DNA of 64,000 nucleotides from Rotaria sordida (GCA_905250125.1 CAJNOL010001030.1:21023-85022), one strand, 5' to 3'. Shown: positions 24,530-37,143, counted from the stretch's first letter. Made by a program: numbers and translations. Notes: generated by a model not told the origin, from the sequence alone.

Positions 24530-24730
24530 ACGGTAATTTTCAGGTCTTAGAAGACATTCTCGGAGCTATTGTAAAGAACACAAAATGAGATTTAATCGAT
24601 TTTTATGATGCTTTTAGGAAAGGTCGTAAAAAATGCAACGACCCTTCGTTTTGTTCAGAATTTTATGCTCTTTAAAATGGCTCTACTAGAGCATGAAGAC
24701 TATTGCGTTTGGTAGAGTCCGTCGAATCTT
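24530..24730. repeat. Possible degenerate foldback
   Basis: GAGCTATTGTAAAGAACACAAAAT in the left half is imperfectly mirrored by TTTTATGCTCTTTAAAATGGCTC in the right half. It shares a block with the foldback at 6665-6895. Matching is only moderate. Confidence 0.4.
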
Positions 24731-24850
24731 ACTTTGATATTCGCAATGAAATTTTCTAATCGAAATTGGATAGTCATTCCGAAAATACGAGATATTTTTT
24801 TTGTATTCAGTGACTAGAGCTCATCGAGTTCAAAATTTTCGATAGAGTCT

Positions 24851-25370
24851 GTTATAAAAATTTTAAAAAAACGTCTATCGGGTAAAATGCTTATAACTTT
24901 TGAACGAAGATAACTAGAGCCTTGCGGTTTTCATAATTCAAAAGGGGACGCCTTTTTCTCCAATATTGTATAGGATGAAATCAGTCATTTCTACAAAACA
25001 TGAAAACGATCTGTCATTCCGATGAAATTTTGATTCTGACATCTGATTTAAATAGAGAAATCTCAGATGTATAGCTCAAGATATAATTCAAATGATTATC
25101 TTTCCACCTTCTAATGTTGAACAAATAAACTTATCTATTCAATTGCACGAAAACTATAGAGTTCTTTTAATTTTTAAACATATTTTCTTATTTTTCATCG
25201 GAATGACAGATCGTTTTCATGTTTTGTAGAAATGATTGATTTCATCCTATACAATATTGGAGAAAAAAGCGTTCCCTTTCGAATGATGAAAACCGCAGGA
25301 CTCTATCTGTCTTCATTCAAAAGTTATAAACATTTTCCTCGATAGCCTTTTTTAAAATTCCGATAATAGT
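24851..25370. mobile_element. Foldback / MITE-like inverted repeat (~520 bp)
   Basis: The arms are about 170 bases. ATAACTTTTGAACGAAGATA, GCGGTTTTCAT, ATTGTATAGGATGAAATCA and ATGAAAACGATCTGTCATTC on the left all recur inverted on the right. Identity is about 85-90% by eye. No target-site duplication could be fixed and there is no coding capacity. Confidence 0.75.
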
Positions 25371-26796
25371 TTCCAGTTTTTCGAAACCTTGTAATCATAG
25401 TTCATGTATCAAAATCTTTCAATCCCATTACTATATACACTTAAGAGAAAAATACATTGTTGTTTAAATTTTTCTCATCGTTTTACAAATAATCATAATA
25501 AATCAAAGAAAAAATGAGAGTTCATTATGAATTAAATTTTTTTCGATTGAAAGAGATTTTTATATTTATTATGCTAAATAATAATTACAATAAGAAATTA
25601 ATTATCTTATTAAATCAAAAATAGTAGATTGAAAAGTTCAATTTTTCAACAGTCTTTTTTTTTGTCAATAATAAATTCTCAGAACAAATAAGCACGTTCA
25701 TTTTATCTGATTCTATTCACAATATATTATGAACGTGTTTTTATACTATACAGTAAATGATCAAGTACTCATTTTTCAGATTGTTATTAACTTTATATAT
25801 ACGTCATGATAAAATACTTTCGTAATATTGTACCTATCAAATGTCAATTGACGATGGTAAACTGTATGAAATAAACAGTATACATTACTGTTTTTTAGTC
25901 GTCTCGATGATTGTAATCATCATCTTGGGTTATTTGAATTTCAATATAGAATTTTATATTTTATAATGAAATGATATTTTCATAAATATTTATGACAAGA
26001 AGTTTTTTTTTTTTTTTTTCTAAAGAATTTATTAGACGAGACGAAATTTATATTCTCTCATAACTGTCATTTATTCAAATAATAATTTAAAATCGATTTT
26101 CAAAAGCTATAATTCAGTTTATTCTTTTTTTTTTTTTCTTATATAAATCTCGTCTGATGTAGCGGCAGATGTTCTTTCTTTTTTTTTTTGTGATTATCAT
26201 TTGATGTTAACATTTGGTTACATCAGATTCGAACAGCTTGAAAGAATTCGTCTGGAAAATGCCACATACAATGTTTATTTCCGTCTTAAGTCTAAACGTC
26301 GGTCAACTTCACTACCTGCTTATGATTAAAAAGAAGAAAGAGAGAGAGAGAGAAAAAAAACGATCATTACTATTCAAGCGTATATAATATGTTCACTTGG
26401 CCTTGGTCATCATTACTTGTATTTCCAAATGAATGATCAAACAAAAATAATTCATTCATTCATGCTTTTCATATGTTCATTCAAAACTGCCACACCCGAT
26501 ATGTCATCGTCATTCAATTAACTGACCGCTGTTGAAGATCGTAATCATCTTTTTAGGATCAGTAATCACGAAATAAGACATAATTAGCAGTGAACGTTAG
26601 TTTTTTTTTTTTGCGTTTCTTTTTATTTGAAAGATGTGTATAAACGTTGAATGTTTTGGAATATATATATAGAAGAACGAAAGGGCAAAAAGGAAAGAGA
26701 GAAAAAGAAAAAGAGAGTGAACAAGAGAAGAAAGAAGAAAATGATTGTCCATTTTTACTTGACACCTTGTCCGAAGCAGAAGAACAGAAGAAAATT
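25371..26796. other. Upstream region of the Ig-domain gene
   Basis: No gene is supported. It contains long T tracts (for example 26004-26020) and a GA microsatellite (26339-26352). An in-frame extension upstream of the Ig-protein start (from 26647) is purine-rich low complexity and is probably 5' untranslated sequence. Confidence 0.5.
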
Positions 26797-29661
26797 ATGT
26801 TCCTTCTATATATCCTTATACATTTAGCTGGTTCTCTTGTGGCTTTTGATACAACAACAGAATATTATACAGTACCTGTTAGTGGTAAATGTGTTTTAAC
26901 TTGTTATGTGGCTGAAGTTCGTTCATTTAAAGTAAGTTATTCATTTTTTTTTTTTTTTTTTTTATTATTCTATCATTAAAATAACATTCACATTATTTCT
27001 GTCATCACTTTTCTTTCTATGTGTATGTCTATTGCAATATGATCTGTTGACCAGACGTAATTGTACTGTTTGTTGGTTCAACAAACTTTTTTGTTGTGTA
27101 TATGTTGATAACCAACATTTGTGATGTGTATGTTATCATAGTCGCATCCATCCAAGATGAGCTAATTAGATTGATATCACTCCCACCCTCTTTCTCTTTT
27201 CCAATCAATGATAAGAATCTAACTATTCTATATATATGTCTGGTTTGATGTGGTAATACAAAGATAAACATTGAAGATACCAGGCATAAATTAACTTATA
27301 TGAATTCATTCTGTATGTGTGTATTATTAAATTGTTCATAGTACGGAAGTTTCTCCGTAAATAAAATAAAATTTCATTAACTATCGTGTCCGAAAAGAGA
27401 ACAAAAAAAAAAAATAATAATATTCTTTTTTTCTCTTCCGCTTTGATATCAAGTGTTTTAGATGAAGAAAACAAATACGACCTATTGTATACATATACAC
27501 AAGGTCATCGATCTTTATTGAAATGACCGATCATAGAAAAGATTTCTTCCTTCTTCTTTTTTTTTTTTTTAATGTACAGATGTTGTCCTATATGGGTAAT
27601 TTGGTATTTGTATTGTTATGCGCAACATATTGCTTAGATGATGACAATCAAAATTTTAAATGTCCATATGTAGATGACGATTATATGTGTCTCTTAGGAA
27701 TTGAGAGAATGTTTCGATTATATACAAGACTAAAATATATATATAGTAAATTAATAATCAATATAATTGAATTGTATAGGTTTTATGGCAAAAAATTGAT
27801 CGACCAATTGTAAATGGGAATCAAACAAATGTACAAGAACAACTTACATTGATTGCATTCGATGGTATAGTCTATTCAAATAAAGATCATTATCGTCTTG
27901 AATCAGATTATGTTGGATCATATAATTTAATAATTGATCGTGTTAATGAAGATGATCAAGGAGAATATCAATGTCAAATTAATACAGAACCGAGAAAAAC
28001 AAAAAAAATTTTTCTTACTGTTCAAGGTAAATTAAAAATTTTTTTTTTGTATTATAGTGAAAATAATAGAAAAGAATAAAGATATTTATCAATTATGTCT
28101 CGACATACTGTGACATATTACAATTTCGTCATAGATACGGATGTGATTCTATAATTGTCTATTAGAATGTTAATTAATGTATGAAAATTTTTTTTTGAGA
28201 ATTATTTAATATACATATTGATAAGAATTAAATATTACTTTTAAAATTTATACAATCTAATTGATAGATTTTTGATTAAGAAAGTTTAGATAAATTTATT
28301 TTATTTTCTTTTAGTTCCCCCACGTATTGTTGATTTTCGTCCAAATCCACCATTACATTCAATTCGTTCTGGTTCATCTTTGACATTATCATGTCGTGCT
28401 GAAGGTACACCAATGCCACAAATACGTTGGCGTATTCGCGATGTCGATATGAATCAAGGCAATTTATGTAAGTAGACATGTTAATGAATATATGTATGTG
28501 TGCGTGTGTTCAATCCTTGATCAATCATCTTTTGACAAATTCATACGCACGCATGCGCACATACATCGACTTTTAAGCTACTTATACTGATCATATTGCG
28601 CAAAGAAAACGACAGACAGACAGACAGATCAAGAACAATAGGACACCCTTCTATGTGAAATTTTTTCATCGAGCACGTGTCATGATGTTCATCTAAGGTC
28701 AAGTAGAATGTCTACTTGAACTTTTTTTTTATTTTTTTAATTTTAATCTTATCTTTTCATTGAGAATTGTTTTTTGTTTTGTTTGTTAGTACCGCCTGAT
28801 AATAGCAATATTTGGTTTATTCCATCCATAAGTAATACATTTCCACGTACAGTTGAATGTATTGCTGATAATGCTGTTTTACCAGCTTCAAATCGAATAT
28901 TTACAATAAATGTTGAATGTAAGAAAATTGATGTTTTTTTTTTGTGTTAGGAGAAAAAAAAACAAATTAAAAAATATTTTTTTTTAGATCCACCTATTAT
29001 AATTATTAATAATGATTTAATTCCAACTGAACAATATCAAAATGTAACTATTGAATGTCATGCATTAAGTCGACCATTTGCTCGAATAATTTGGGAAAAA
29101 AATGGCAAAATGATTGAAAAGAATAAAATGAGTAACACTCGAGTTAATCAAACAATGACAACAAGTCGATTGACAATTCAGGTATGCATATATATATATA
29201 TAAATTCTATTCATAGTCAAATATATATTTGAATAGATGAACAATAATGATGATTTTGGACAATACAATTGTATTGCTGAAAATATTCATGGTCGAATGG
29301 AAGCTTTTGTACTTGTACTTCGTATGTTAAAAATATTCATTTTGAATAAAAAAAAAAAAAAATATTTTAATATTTTTAGAAGAATCAATGCAAGGAATAC
29401 AAAATGAAAAAAATCATCGATATTCAAAACATTATTCATCAAAACTACATACAAGTATTTAAAACAAAAAAACAAAAAAAAAAAAAATTGATTTTTTTTT
29501 TTTTTTTTTTTGTAATAGTAACTCATTCAACAATATTAACAACAACAAATATTTATATTGAACGTGATATTCATATTAGTTCATCATCATATCGTTTATG
29601 GACAACAAATATATTATTATATCTTTTGTTTTTATTTCAATTTTCAACTATTCACAGATGA
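26797..29661 (+). CDS. Three-Ig-domain GPI-anchored cell adhesion protein (lachesin/IgLON-like)
   Basis: Eight exons (26797-26931, 27780-28026, 28315-28467, 28790-28918, 28988-29181, 29237-29321, 29380-29454, 29519-29661) splice in consistent phase to 386 residues. The start gives a signal peptide (MFLLYILIHLAGSLVAF). Ig1 has KCVLTC, VLWQK and DQGEYQC. Ig2 has LTLSCRAEG, IRWR and VECIA, with a PPRI linker before it. Ig3 has VTIECHA, IIWEKNG and FGQYNC. A Ser/Thr-rich stalk follows, and the C-terminus is a hydrophobic tail (LLYLLFLFQFS) with no cytoplasmic domain, which suggests a GPI anchor. This order is that of lachesin and IgLON neural adhesion proteins, which mediate cell-surface contacts. 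Intron 1 is 848 bases; the others are short with T-rich ends. Confidence 0.85.
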
Positions 29662-29689
29662 AAATCATCTGTTGTTTTTTTTTTGCATG

Positions 29690-29786
29690 TGTGTGTTTGT
29701 GTGTGTGCTACAGTGATATTTAATTATATATATATATATATATTTATTAAAAGAGACAAAAAAAAATATATATATATCTTTTTAAC
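29690..29786. repeat. GT and AT microsatellites between convergent genes
   Basis: A (GT)n run near 29694-29707 and (AT)n runs near 29728-29745 and 29767-29777 occupy the 130 bases between the stop of the Ig gene and the stop of the TMEM272-like gene. The two genes converge here, so this is their shared 3' region. Confidence 0.7.
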
Positions 29787-29791
29787 TACAA

Positions 29792-32766
29792 TCATGTACA
29801 TTCAACATCATCAGTCTCTTGGACAGCACGACGACGATTTTGAATATGAACAGTACATACAACAATAAGAACAATTAATATAATTAATGTAACAAGTGCA
29901 TATGTATAAGCGACACTTATCATTGTTAAAAGATAAACATTTTTTGTACACCAATGTTCAGGATCTTCAGTTGTTTGTTCAAAACGTGGCATACGATAAC
30001 GATATATTATATGATTACCATATATAAACCAAACAATAAGAAATAATGTTGTTAGAACATCCATAAATGTCTAAAGAAAAGATTTTTTTTAGGTTTGACC
30101 TATCGAATGATTATGGAAAATGAAATAAACATTAGATTTTATTATAAAGTTTTCATCATCGATATTTTCTTGTTTCACCAACGCATGTTTTTTTTTCTCT
30201 CTGAACAATTTCAATATTATACTAAAGAAATCTTGTCTTAGAGAGGAAGAACTAAAATAAATAGTAATGACATTGTCCGATATCTTACAAACGAATGTTA
30301 CCATCAGTAGAAAGACCAGAAAAATACTTTCAATTAGCGAGAGTAGGTATCGAGCTTCCACACTCGGATTAAGTAACTGGCATCTCCAATCGAAACTTAT
30401 ATGTAATGATTGATGACTATGATAAAACAATTTGATAATACAATATGAACAAGTCTTGACGAAATAAAAAAATTAATTTTTTCAAAATCAACAAATTTTT
30501 GATTATTAGTAAAAACATTACAATTATATTTTCATTGTCACTATCTTTATATTGTTATAATAACTTTCATCTATGTATTTTTCTTCATAAAATACTATTG
30601 ACATTATCGATATCAAAGATTCTTACAGAGAAGACTCTCGATTGCCAGGTGTTTTATTCAACAGGTATTCAAAAAAAAAAGAAATCAACGGAGTGCAATG
30701 TTGACATTAACTAAATTCTAACATATCCTAAAAATAGTGTCAAACTATTTGTAAAAATATTTACTTTAATTAATACATTCTTTTTCATATAATAACTACA
30801 TAGTTTCAGTTTTTTTTCTTCCAAATAGAAACTTGTAATAATTAGATTTCAAAGTATACATATTAAATTACAATAAGTAATCTTTTCTAATTACATCATA
30901 TTCACGAAGGTCACTATCACCTTATTAGATATGCAAATATAAATATAAGATGTTCTCAAAAGGATACATTTTTTGACGAACTATCTAAGAGTTATTAATA
31001 TTTATTCGTTTTGACTAATATGATAGAATTCTTATATATATATATATGAGTGGATATTGAATAAATCATGAAAAAAGAAAAAATCTCTCATTATAAACTT
31101 AAACTTGCGAACATATTGTTATAATTGTGGATTTTTTCAAAAACATTATAAATAATAAATCTCTTTTTACTCCGAAGAAATAACATTTTAATATTTTCCC
31201 GTTCTTTTTGTCTTATATGTTGATTAGGCAACTATATTTAAATTAGTATGAAGAAAATAATCTTGCTTTATATGTATATATGTATATATATAATGTGTTT
31301 TGTTGTATTATTTGTAGTGTAACAAAAAGGTAGGAAGAAACAATAAATTTTCAACTAAAGAATTCAGCATAGAAATTTTTTTCCAATTAATTAGTTCTGA
31401 TTTTTAAACGATTTTTAATTGATTCAAATATTTCTATATTATTAAAGATAGGCATAATCATATTTTTTATAGTCAACATTCAATTAAAACGGATGTTTTA
31501 TAACACAGGAAGTGTATTGAGAGCAAACTTCAAAGCTCGAGGTGACAGAGTTTGTTATTTACTTCTCATTCTAAACCCTCGATTCTTTGTTTTCATGATT
31601 GTTAAAACGGTAGCTCGATTTTTTTTTGCTTGTCAGAAATAATTTAAAATGTAAGACATTTTTTTCTAAGAAAAAATTCATTAATAAAAAGAATAAATAA
31701 TTTTCATAATGGAATATTTGTTAATCTATTCATACGGAGTGAATGTTGTTGTTTTTTTGTTGCTATATACTTGTTCAAATTATTTCATTATATTTATCGA
31801 TTGTAATCTTCTTAATAAAAATATTCTCATGAGATCCTATGCTTCAATTCTAACTATCTATTATTTAGTGTTCAATTCATGTCATCAAGAATATTCTATC
31901 AAAGTCAAAAAATTCTTTATTATAACTTTATCTTTCCATATTGTGGAAATCGAATAATTAATGAATTTAATCTCTTGAGTCTATAAATCTCAAAAGAGAA
32001 TTAATACTAGATTAGTTCTTTTTTTTTAACATGTCAACAAAACATAATTGTGATCCAATAAGAAAAACTTCTTTTTTTTTTTTTGGGATAAAAATTAACT
32101 AGATATTTCTTTCTTTTTATTTTTTTTGAACTAAACTATTACCGATCCACTATGAGTATCAGTTGCTTCTTCTTCAGCTGGTACTCGACGACGATTATAT
32201 TGTTTCCAAAGTACTTGTAGTAATTTAAGTGAAGCTATTGCACCTCCAACAAGTACAAAAACTGGAATGTTTCGATTTAATGGACATTCTTCTAAATTTG
32301 ATATACCTTAACAAAATTTTTTAAATATATTAAATTAAATTTTTAAAAACAATGTATTGAAAATCTTACCAACACCAATCATAATCAATGGTAAAATAAG
32401 CGATACAGCAAATACAAATGACGCAGTTTCTAATCGAAAAAAAAAAAATAACAAAATAATTTAAGTTTGTGTTTTTTATTTTTTCATACTCGTTTGAAGT
32501 AAAATTGAAGTTGTCTTACGAGTAAATTCACAAAAATGTTCAGCATCAGTATATTCTTCACATATACGAGAAAATACCGATATATTCGTTTGTCGTTCTT
32601 TAATTTCACTAACCGACCATCGAGATTGAAAAGTATTAGTAGGCTCATCACCGTACTTAAAACAAAAACAAAGAGTAAAATAATATTGATAAATATCTAT
32701 TGCAAAATATTATTTTCTATAGATATAAATAACCACATATACCTTATCACTAGCTACTGAATCCAT
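29792..32766 (-). CDS. TMEM272-like four-pass membrane protein
   Basis: Five exons (32743-32766, 32520-32655, 32370-32429, 32143-32306, 29792-30070) give 220 residues. Membrane segments lie at about residues 55-73 (FVFAVSLILPLIMIGV), 87-108 (IPVFVLVGGAIASLKLL), 131-151 (MDVLTTLFLIVWFIYG) and 174-200 (YLLTMISVAYTYALVTLIIL). The LEECPLNRNIPVFVLVGG block matches the DCP-x(4)-IPIYLIVGG region of TMEM272-type proteins, a poorly understood metazoan family that is numerous in rotifers. The last intron is about 2.1 kb and skips a nearby in-frame stop: reading through its donor (GTAATA, after GGATCG) ends after three codons at 32131, giving a 131-residue two-pass form. An alternative first exon lies upstream at 33640-33690. 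Confidence 0.78.
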
Positions 32767-33166
32767 TTCAAATATTTACTTTTATGAACAAAGTAAAAAT
32801 AACTTACATTTTCCATATAACATGGCAAATTCGATTTGTTCGTGTAAGATAATTAGGATATGAAGAAAAAAAAACAAAAGAAAACAGAAGATGAGTTCTC
32901 TGTTTTTGTTCCTGTTTGTATTACAACTTCTATCTAAAAACTTTTCCTATATAATCTTAATAGTAGTATTGGACTTGATAAGGTAGATGAGCGAGAAAAA
33001 AAAGAAAACAATACAAGCAATTTTTTGCCTTCATTACCATTCCCGAACAAAAAACTAATCATAATCTATCAGTTTTGAGAGGCGAACACAAGAGACGTTA
33101 GAGGAAAAAAATAAAAAAAAAAGGAAAAGTTAGAACATCGTTGATGAATTTTGATAAGAGCACGTA

Positions 33167-33190
33167 TGAGTGAGTGAGTGAGTGAGTGAG
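33167..33190. repeat. (TGAG)n microsatellite
   Basis: About six tandem copies of TGAG lie between the two alternative first exons of the TMEM272-like gene. Confidence 0.85.
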
Positions 33191-33639
33191 AAAGTTTACA
33201 TACTTGGCATCTGACTCGTTTAGAAAATAATTGATCGATAACAATTTTCTTGTTTCATTTCTTAGTCACACTCTAGTTTTTGTTTTTATGACTTTTAAAT
33301 ATATGACAAATGTGTCATTCTAACGCTTGAATATATAAATATTTGTTTTTTTTTTATGTGCCTGAATAGAAATCATAATTAACTAAAAATTCAAATTGAA
33401 ATCATCTCTACCTTAACCGGACATACTCATTATGAAACATGCAATCTTTTCCTACCTTTACCATCTTTTATTCTTTAACAAGTTTTACTTATAGTATGTT
33501 TCATTTTGTCGACATAAACATGATTAATGTAAGAATTACTCGGAAAGTCAAAACACCATCATAACAATAAAGTTCAAAAATTTTTCTTTTAGTTTTTTTT
33601 TATTTTTTTAACATTAATTAATTATTCATTATCACATAC

Positions 33640-33690
33640 CCTTTTACCAATACATGGTTGTTGTTGTTCTTTCTTGACTGAATGGCTCAT
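33640..33690 (-). CDS. Alternative first coding exon of the TMEM272-like gene
   Basis: This 51-base exon encodes 17 residues (MSHSVKKEQQQPCIGKR) and ends at a GTATGT donor in phase 0. That phase matches the acceptor of the TMEM272-like exon 2 at 32655, just as the proximal first exon (MDSVASDK) does. The two would give proteins differing only in their cytoplasmic N-termini. It could instead belong to an unrelated transcript, since only phase, strand and proximity support it. Confidence 0.5.
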
Positions 33691-34704
33691 TGGATTAGAT
33701 GTTAGTTATATTCCCATATTACTTTGATATATATATATATGAAGTCCTTTTATATATTAATACAAAAAAAAAAGAATAATGAAAATAGAGAAGAAAAAAA
33801 GGCTACAACAAAAACAAACAGGTTGTCAACTAAATTACAATTGCTGTTTGTTCTTTCTCTCTCGTGTGTTTTCTTCTTTCTTTCTTTTTTTTTCCCTCTT
33901 CTTCTTCCACATTATTGGTAATACTCTATTAAATCATGACCTATTAATATAATAGATTAGTAAGATACACTAGAACAAAACAATTCATCATTTAGATAAT
34001 TAATTCTGTTTTTTGTTTCTCATTCTAACTAAACATATTATAAAAATTTGAAATGTACTTTTGTTTTTGATACATAATTGTTAACTAAAACATTTAATAT
34101 TCATGAAATTAAAGTTAGTATATTCGACTTTTTCTTTTCCCTAATGAATTTCATGTTACAATAAAACAATAATAATATATGAAAATTTTATCTTTTGTTG
34201 TAGAATTTTAAAAAATTTTTTATATTTGCATTTTTATCGAATAGAAACGAATGATTTATAAACAAAAAGAACAAATTATTTTTTTCATAAAATAGCTGAT
34301 TTATAATATATGCAGTTTCTATGATGGATATTTAATAAAAAACATCGATTTAGGTCCAATAACCTTCCTATTTTACTTCTGTATGATATTTTCAAAAATT
34401 CATATTTATAAAGGTTGATTACGTGAAGAACTTATTTCAATAATGTTTTTTAAAAATAATTTAAGATTTCAGTTTGGTTTTTCGTATTAGAATATTCATC
34501 TAATGATAAAAAATCTCTTTTTTTTATATCATTGCAATAAGTCAAGAATTCATTGATTTCGAAAAATTAATTTTTTTATTTTATGAAGGCTTGTTCATAT
34601 TGTATTATCAAGTTGTTTCATCGTAGCCATATTCTTTCTTTAATTCAACATTCATTACATATAAATTTAGATTGCAGGTGGAAATATTTTTATGAAATCA
34701 ATCA
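33691..34704. other. Gene-free stretch
   Basis: There is no supported gene. A 65-codon plus-strand frame at 33724-33921 is low-complexity (poly-A, then poly-TC). The stretch is possibly promoter sequence for the distal first exon. Confidence 0.45.
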
Positions 34705-35500
34705 TGCCAGCTCTCCATACTCTATGCATAAGGTATGAAAAGCTCGAAGAGGATAAGTGTCTTTAGACTTTTACTCGAGAGTTATAGTTATTTGAGACTA
34801 TGATACGGTGTGTACAAACAAATCGAATGACGATATTTCTTCGCAAGATATTGATCCAGTAAAATAGCTACTTAGGATTGACCAAAAGTTCTAAGCCCGG
34901 TGTTTAAAGGACCTTGACAGATAAGATAAACTATTTAGAAATAAAAAAAAACAAATATTCGATGTTGTAGAGCTTTTTGAGACGCGTCGAATGGTATATA
35001 GTAAATCTTGTTTTCATCTTAGAGTCAATTTACTGGTAGACGACTACACATCCACACCAACAAGATGACCAGAGATGCTACATATAGAAGGTTGTAATCC
35101 GTCAAAAACTCTACAAAATCGTGCGCAAGAAAAAATACTTTTGACTAATACCAAGAACCACAATTTTCAAAAACTTATCATGTGTGAGTGTGTAGTTGTC
35201 TGTCAATAAATTGTCTCTAAGATGAAAACAGCATTTACTATATATCATTCGACGTGCTTCGAAAAGCTGTACAACATGGTATATTTGATTTTTCATTCCT
35301 GAATAGGTTGCCTTATCCTACAAGGTTCTTTAAACACTGAGCTTAGAACTTTTGGTCAACCCTAAGTATAACTCTGGAGCAGAGATGTTCAGAACGGTGT
35401 TAGTAACAGATTTTCAACTGTGATAGACATCTATGCTTTTGAGTAAAAGTCTAAGAGCATTCATTCCTTACCGAAGCCTACCTTCTACATTGAGTACTAA
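34705..35500. mobile_element. Foldback / MITE-like inverted repeat (~790 bp)
   Basis: The arms are about 300 bases. TTTAGACTTTTACTCGAGAG on the left pairs with TTTGAGTAAAAGTCTAAGAG on the right. GACCAAAAGTTCTAAGC and TTTAAAGGACCTTG pair with CAAGGTTCTTTAAACAC and GCTTAGAACTTTTGGTC. It also carries the AAATCGAATGACGATATTTC core seen in other foldbacks of this window. No coding capacity; exact ends are uncertain. Confidence 0.75.
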
Positions 35501-36307
35501 CTCAAAACACAATGTATCACTCGAAATGATAAGACACTAGTTCATAATTACAAATAATAAACTATTCTAATTCGTATAGAACAAACTATTTGTATTGTTT
35601 TCTCTATTTTGTCCGCGTGGTAGACAGCCACATGTAACTTTCCTGTTCGGAAACGATTACATATGACGCAGAAAAGTATTTTTAAGGAAAAAAAAAAGTT
35701 TTTCGACAAAATGCCTGAGGCAAGAACTCTTGCCCTTATTTTTTTTTCAGAACATTGTTTTGTCTTATATATCATTCGATACAGTTTTATGCTTTGAGAT
35801 TCCAAATGTACTATTTTTGTCAAAGGCAGAAAAACAAGGATTCTAACAGAGTTATTTATACCATTAGATAGACTATATTTCAAAGCGAATTTCCCTCTAT
35901 TTAAATCTTGAAAAAGTGCGATTTTCATTTTTAACCAAATGTCCGTCCAGATGCATCTCAGATGGGATCGCTTCGGTTCTAAAAACAAAAACACGAACTG
36001 ATCCTATATCTGATAGATATAATTGTGAGATTAAAATCCACAGCAGAATAAGTATGATAATTGTCTACTGCAATATATTTTCGATTAATAGTAGGTATGA
36101 ATTCATAAACTGGAACATATATATTGATTAATCTTCTCGTTTACAATACTAGTGTAGCTCTATTGTGTTTCATATTTTAGTCCCATAGGAATTTTGCTAA
36201 CAACATTCATGTTATTTTCAAATATGAATTAAATTTATTTATTTATTTCAATGTTTAAAATACAAAGAATATTTATATTTGATATATTAAAACAACAAAA
36301 AAACAAA
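35501..36307. other. Gene-free stretch with mirrored low-quality frames
   Basis: There is no supported gene. A 148-codon minus-strand frame (35548-35994) lacks a recognisable domain and may be transposon-derived. A block near 35960-36090 is vaguely similar to the intron 1/exon 2 region of the TMEM272-like gene, but the match is too weak to call. Confidence 0.4.
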
Positions 36308-36578
36308 TTATCGAGCATCATAAACAATTAATCGTTTTGTTCGTTTTTTATATAATATTCGATAACCACATTCATTACCTATACACATAAAAAATATATT
36401 ATTATTAAATAATATATCTATTTATCTTACATCGAATAACATCAGTAGATTTTAATTCATTTTCTTTATGACATTCACCACAAATATAAATCATTGCTTT
36501 TGGTTGTAGAACATTACCAGCTGTTGTTGTCGATGGTAATGGTGTCATCGATGGATCATGTATAGGAGTTTTATCCAT
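36308..36578 (-). CDS. POLR2K: RNA polymerases I/II/III subunit RPB12 (RPABC4)
   Basis: Two exons, 36431-36578 and 36308-36378, joined in phase 1, give a 72-residue protein. It shows the family signature: [20 protein letters not shown] followed by [15 protein letters not shown] and the terminal VYDAR. The four zinc-ligand cysteines (CGEC and CNEC) are present. RPB12 is the smallest zinc-binding subunit shared by all three nuclear RNA polymerases and sits in the Rpb3-Rpb11 assembly platform. The N-terminal 30 residues are a non-conserved Pro/Thr-rich extension. The start codon lies 9 bases after a TTTTTTTTAAG acceptor-like site and only 114 bases after the stop of eL36, on the same strand. Confidence 0.93.
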
Positions 36579-36692
36579 TTATTTTATCTTAAAAAAAACA
36601 AACGTTTCTGTTTTTTTTTTATGATGATGTTTCGGATGATTTTTATTTCTTTTTTTATTTCTTATAACACAAAAAAAAACAAAAGTTTAGTT

Positions 36693-37143
36693 TTATTTAT
36701 GAGCTTTGCGTTGTGCAAGAATAGCAGCTTGAAGTTCATCACGTTTCTTTTTGGCTCGTTGATGACTTCCTAACTATAAACAAAAAATAAAATGTAAAAT
36801 TTTTCTTAGTTTTTTTCTACATACACGTGCTTTGACATATTTTAATGCACGTTTATCACGGCCAACTTTCATTAATTCCATAGCTCGTCGTTCATATGGC
36901 ATAAAACCAACAAGTTCACGAACAAGATCACGAACAAATTTAACATGTTTACTTTTTTTCTACCGAAAACAAAAAAAAAATTTTTTTCAGAATGAAAAAC
37001 AAAAAACTAAATGAAATTACTTGATGACGTCGTGTTGGTCGAACACGTTTTGAAACAAATTTTTCAAGTTTACGACCTTTATGAAGACCAGTTGCTATTT
37101 CATATTTAGGTGTAAATGGTTGCTTTGCAGCTGGAGTTGACAT
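36693..37143 (-). CDS. RPL36: Large ribosomal subunit protein eL36
   Basis: Three exons (37021-37143, 36825-36959, 36693-36773), all phase 0, encode 112 residues, close to the usual 100-105. Diagnostic blocks are [58 protein letters not shown] and the basic C-terminus [13 protein letters not shown]. The protein is a structural component of the 60S subunit. The ATG lies 10 bases after an ATTTTAG acceptor-like site, so the leader is probably spliced or trans-spliced. RPB12 follows immediately downstream on the same strand, making an operon-like pair. Two AATAAA-like signals lie in the 114 bases between them. Confidence 0.95.

Noticed and set aside
26647..26796. N-terminal extension of the Ig protein (Lys/Glu-rich)
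   Set aside because: It is purine-rich low complexity; starting at 26797 gives a proper signal peptide, which the extension would bury.
30089..30430. 113-codon minus-strand frame next to the TMEM272-like last exon
   Set aside because: It lies in the last intron of that gene, has no domain, and the splice phase works without it.
35916..36090. Possible duplicate of the TMEM272-like intron 1/exon 2 region
   Set aside because: Only short patches resemble each other (for example a VLKTKT-like translation); the match is too weak to separate from A+T-rich chance similarity.
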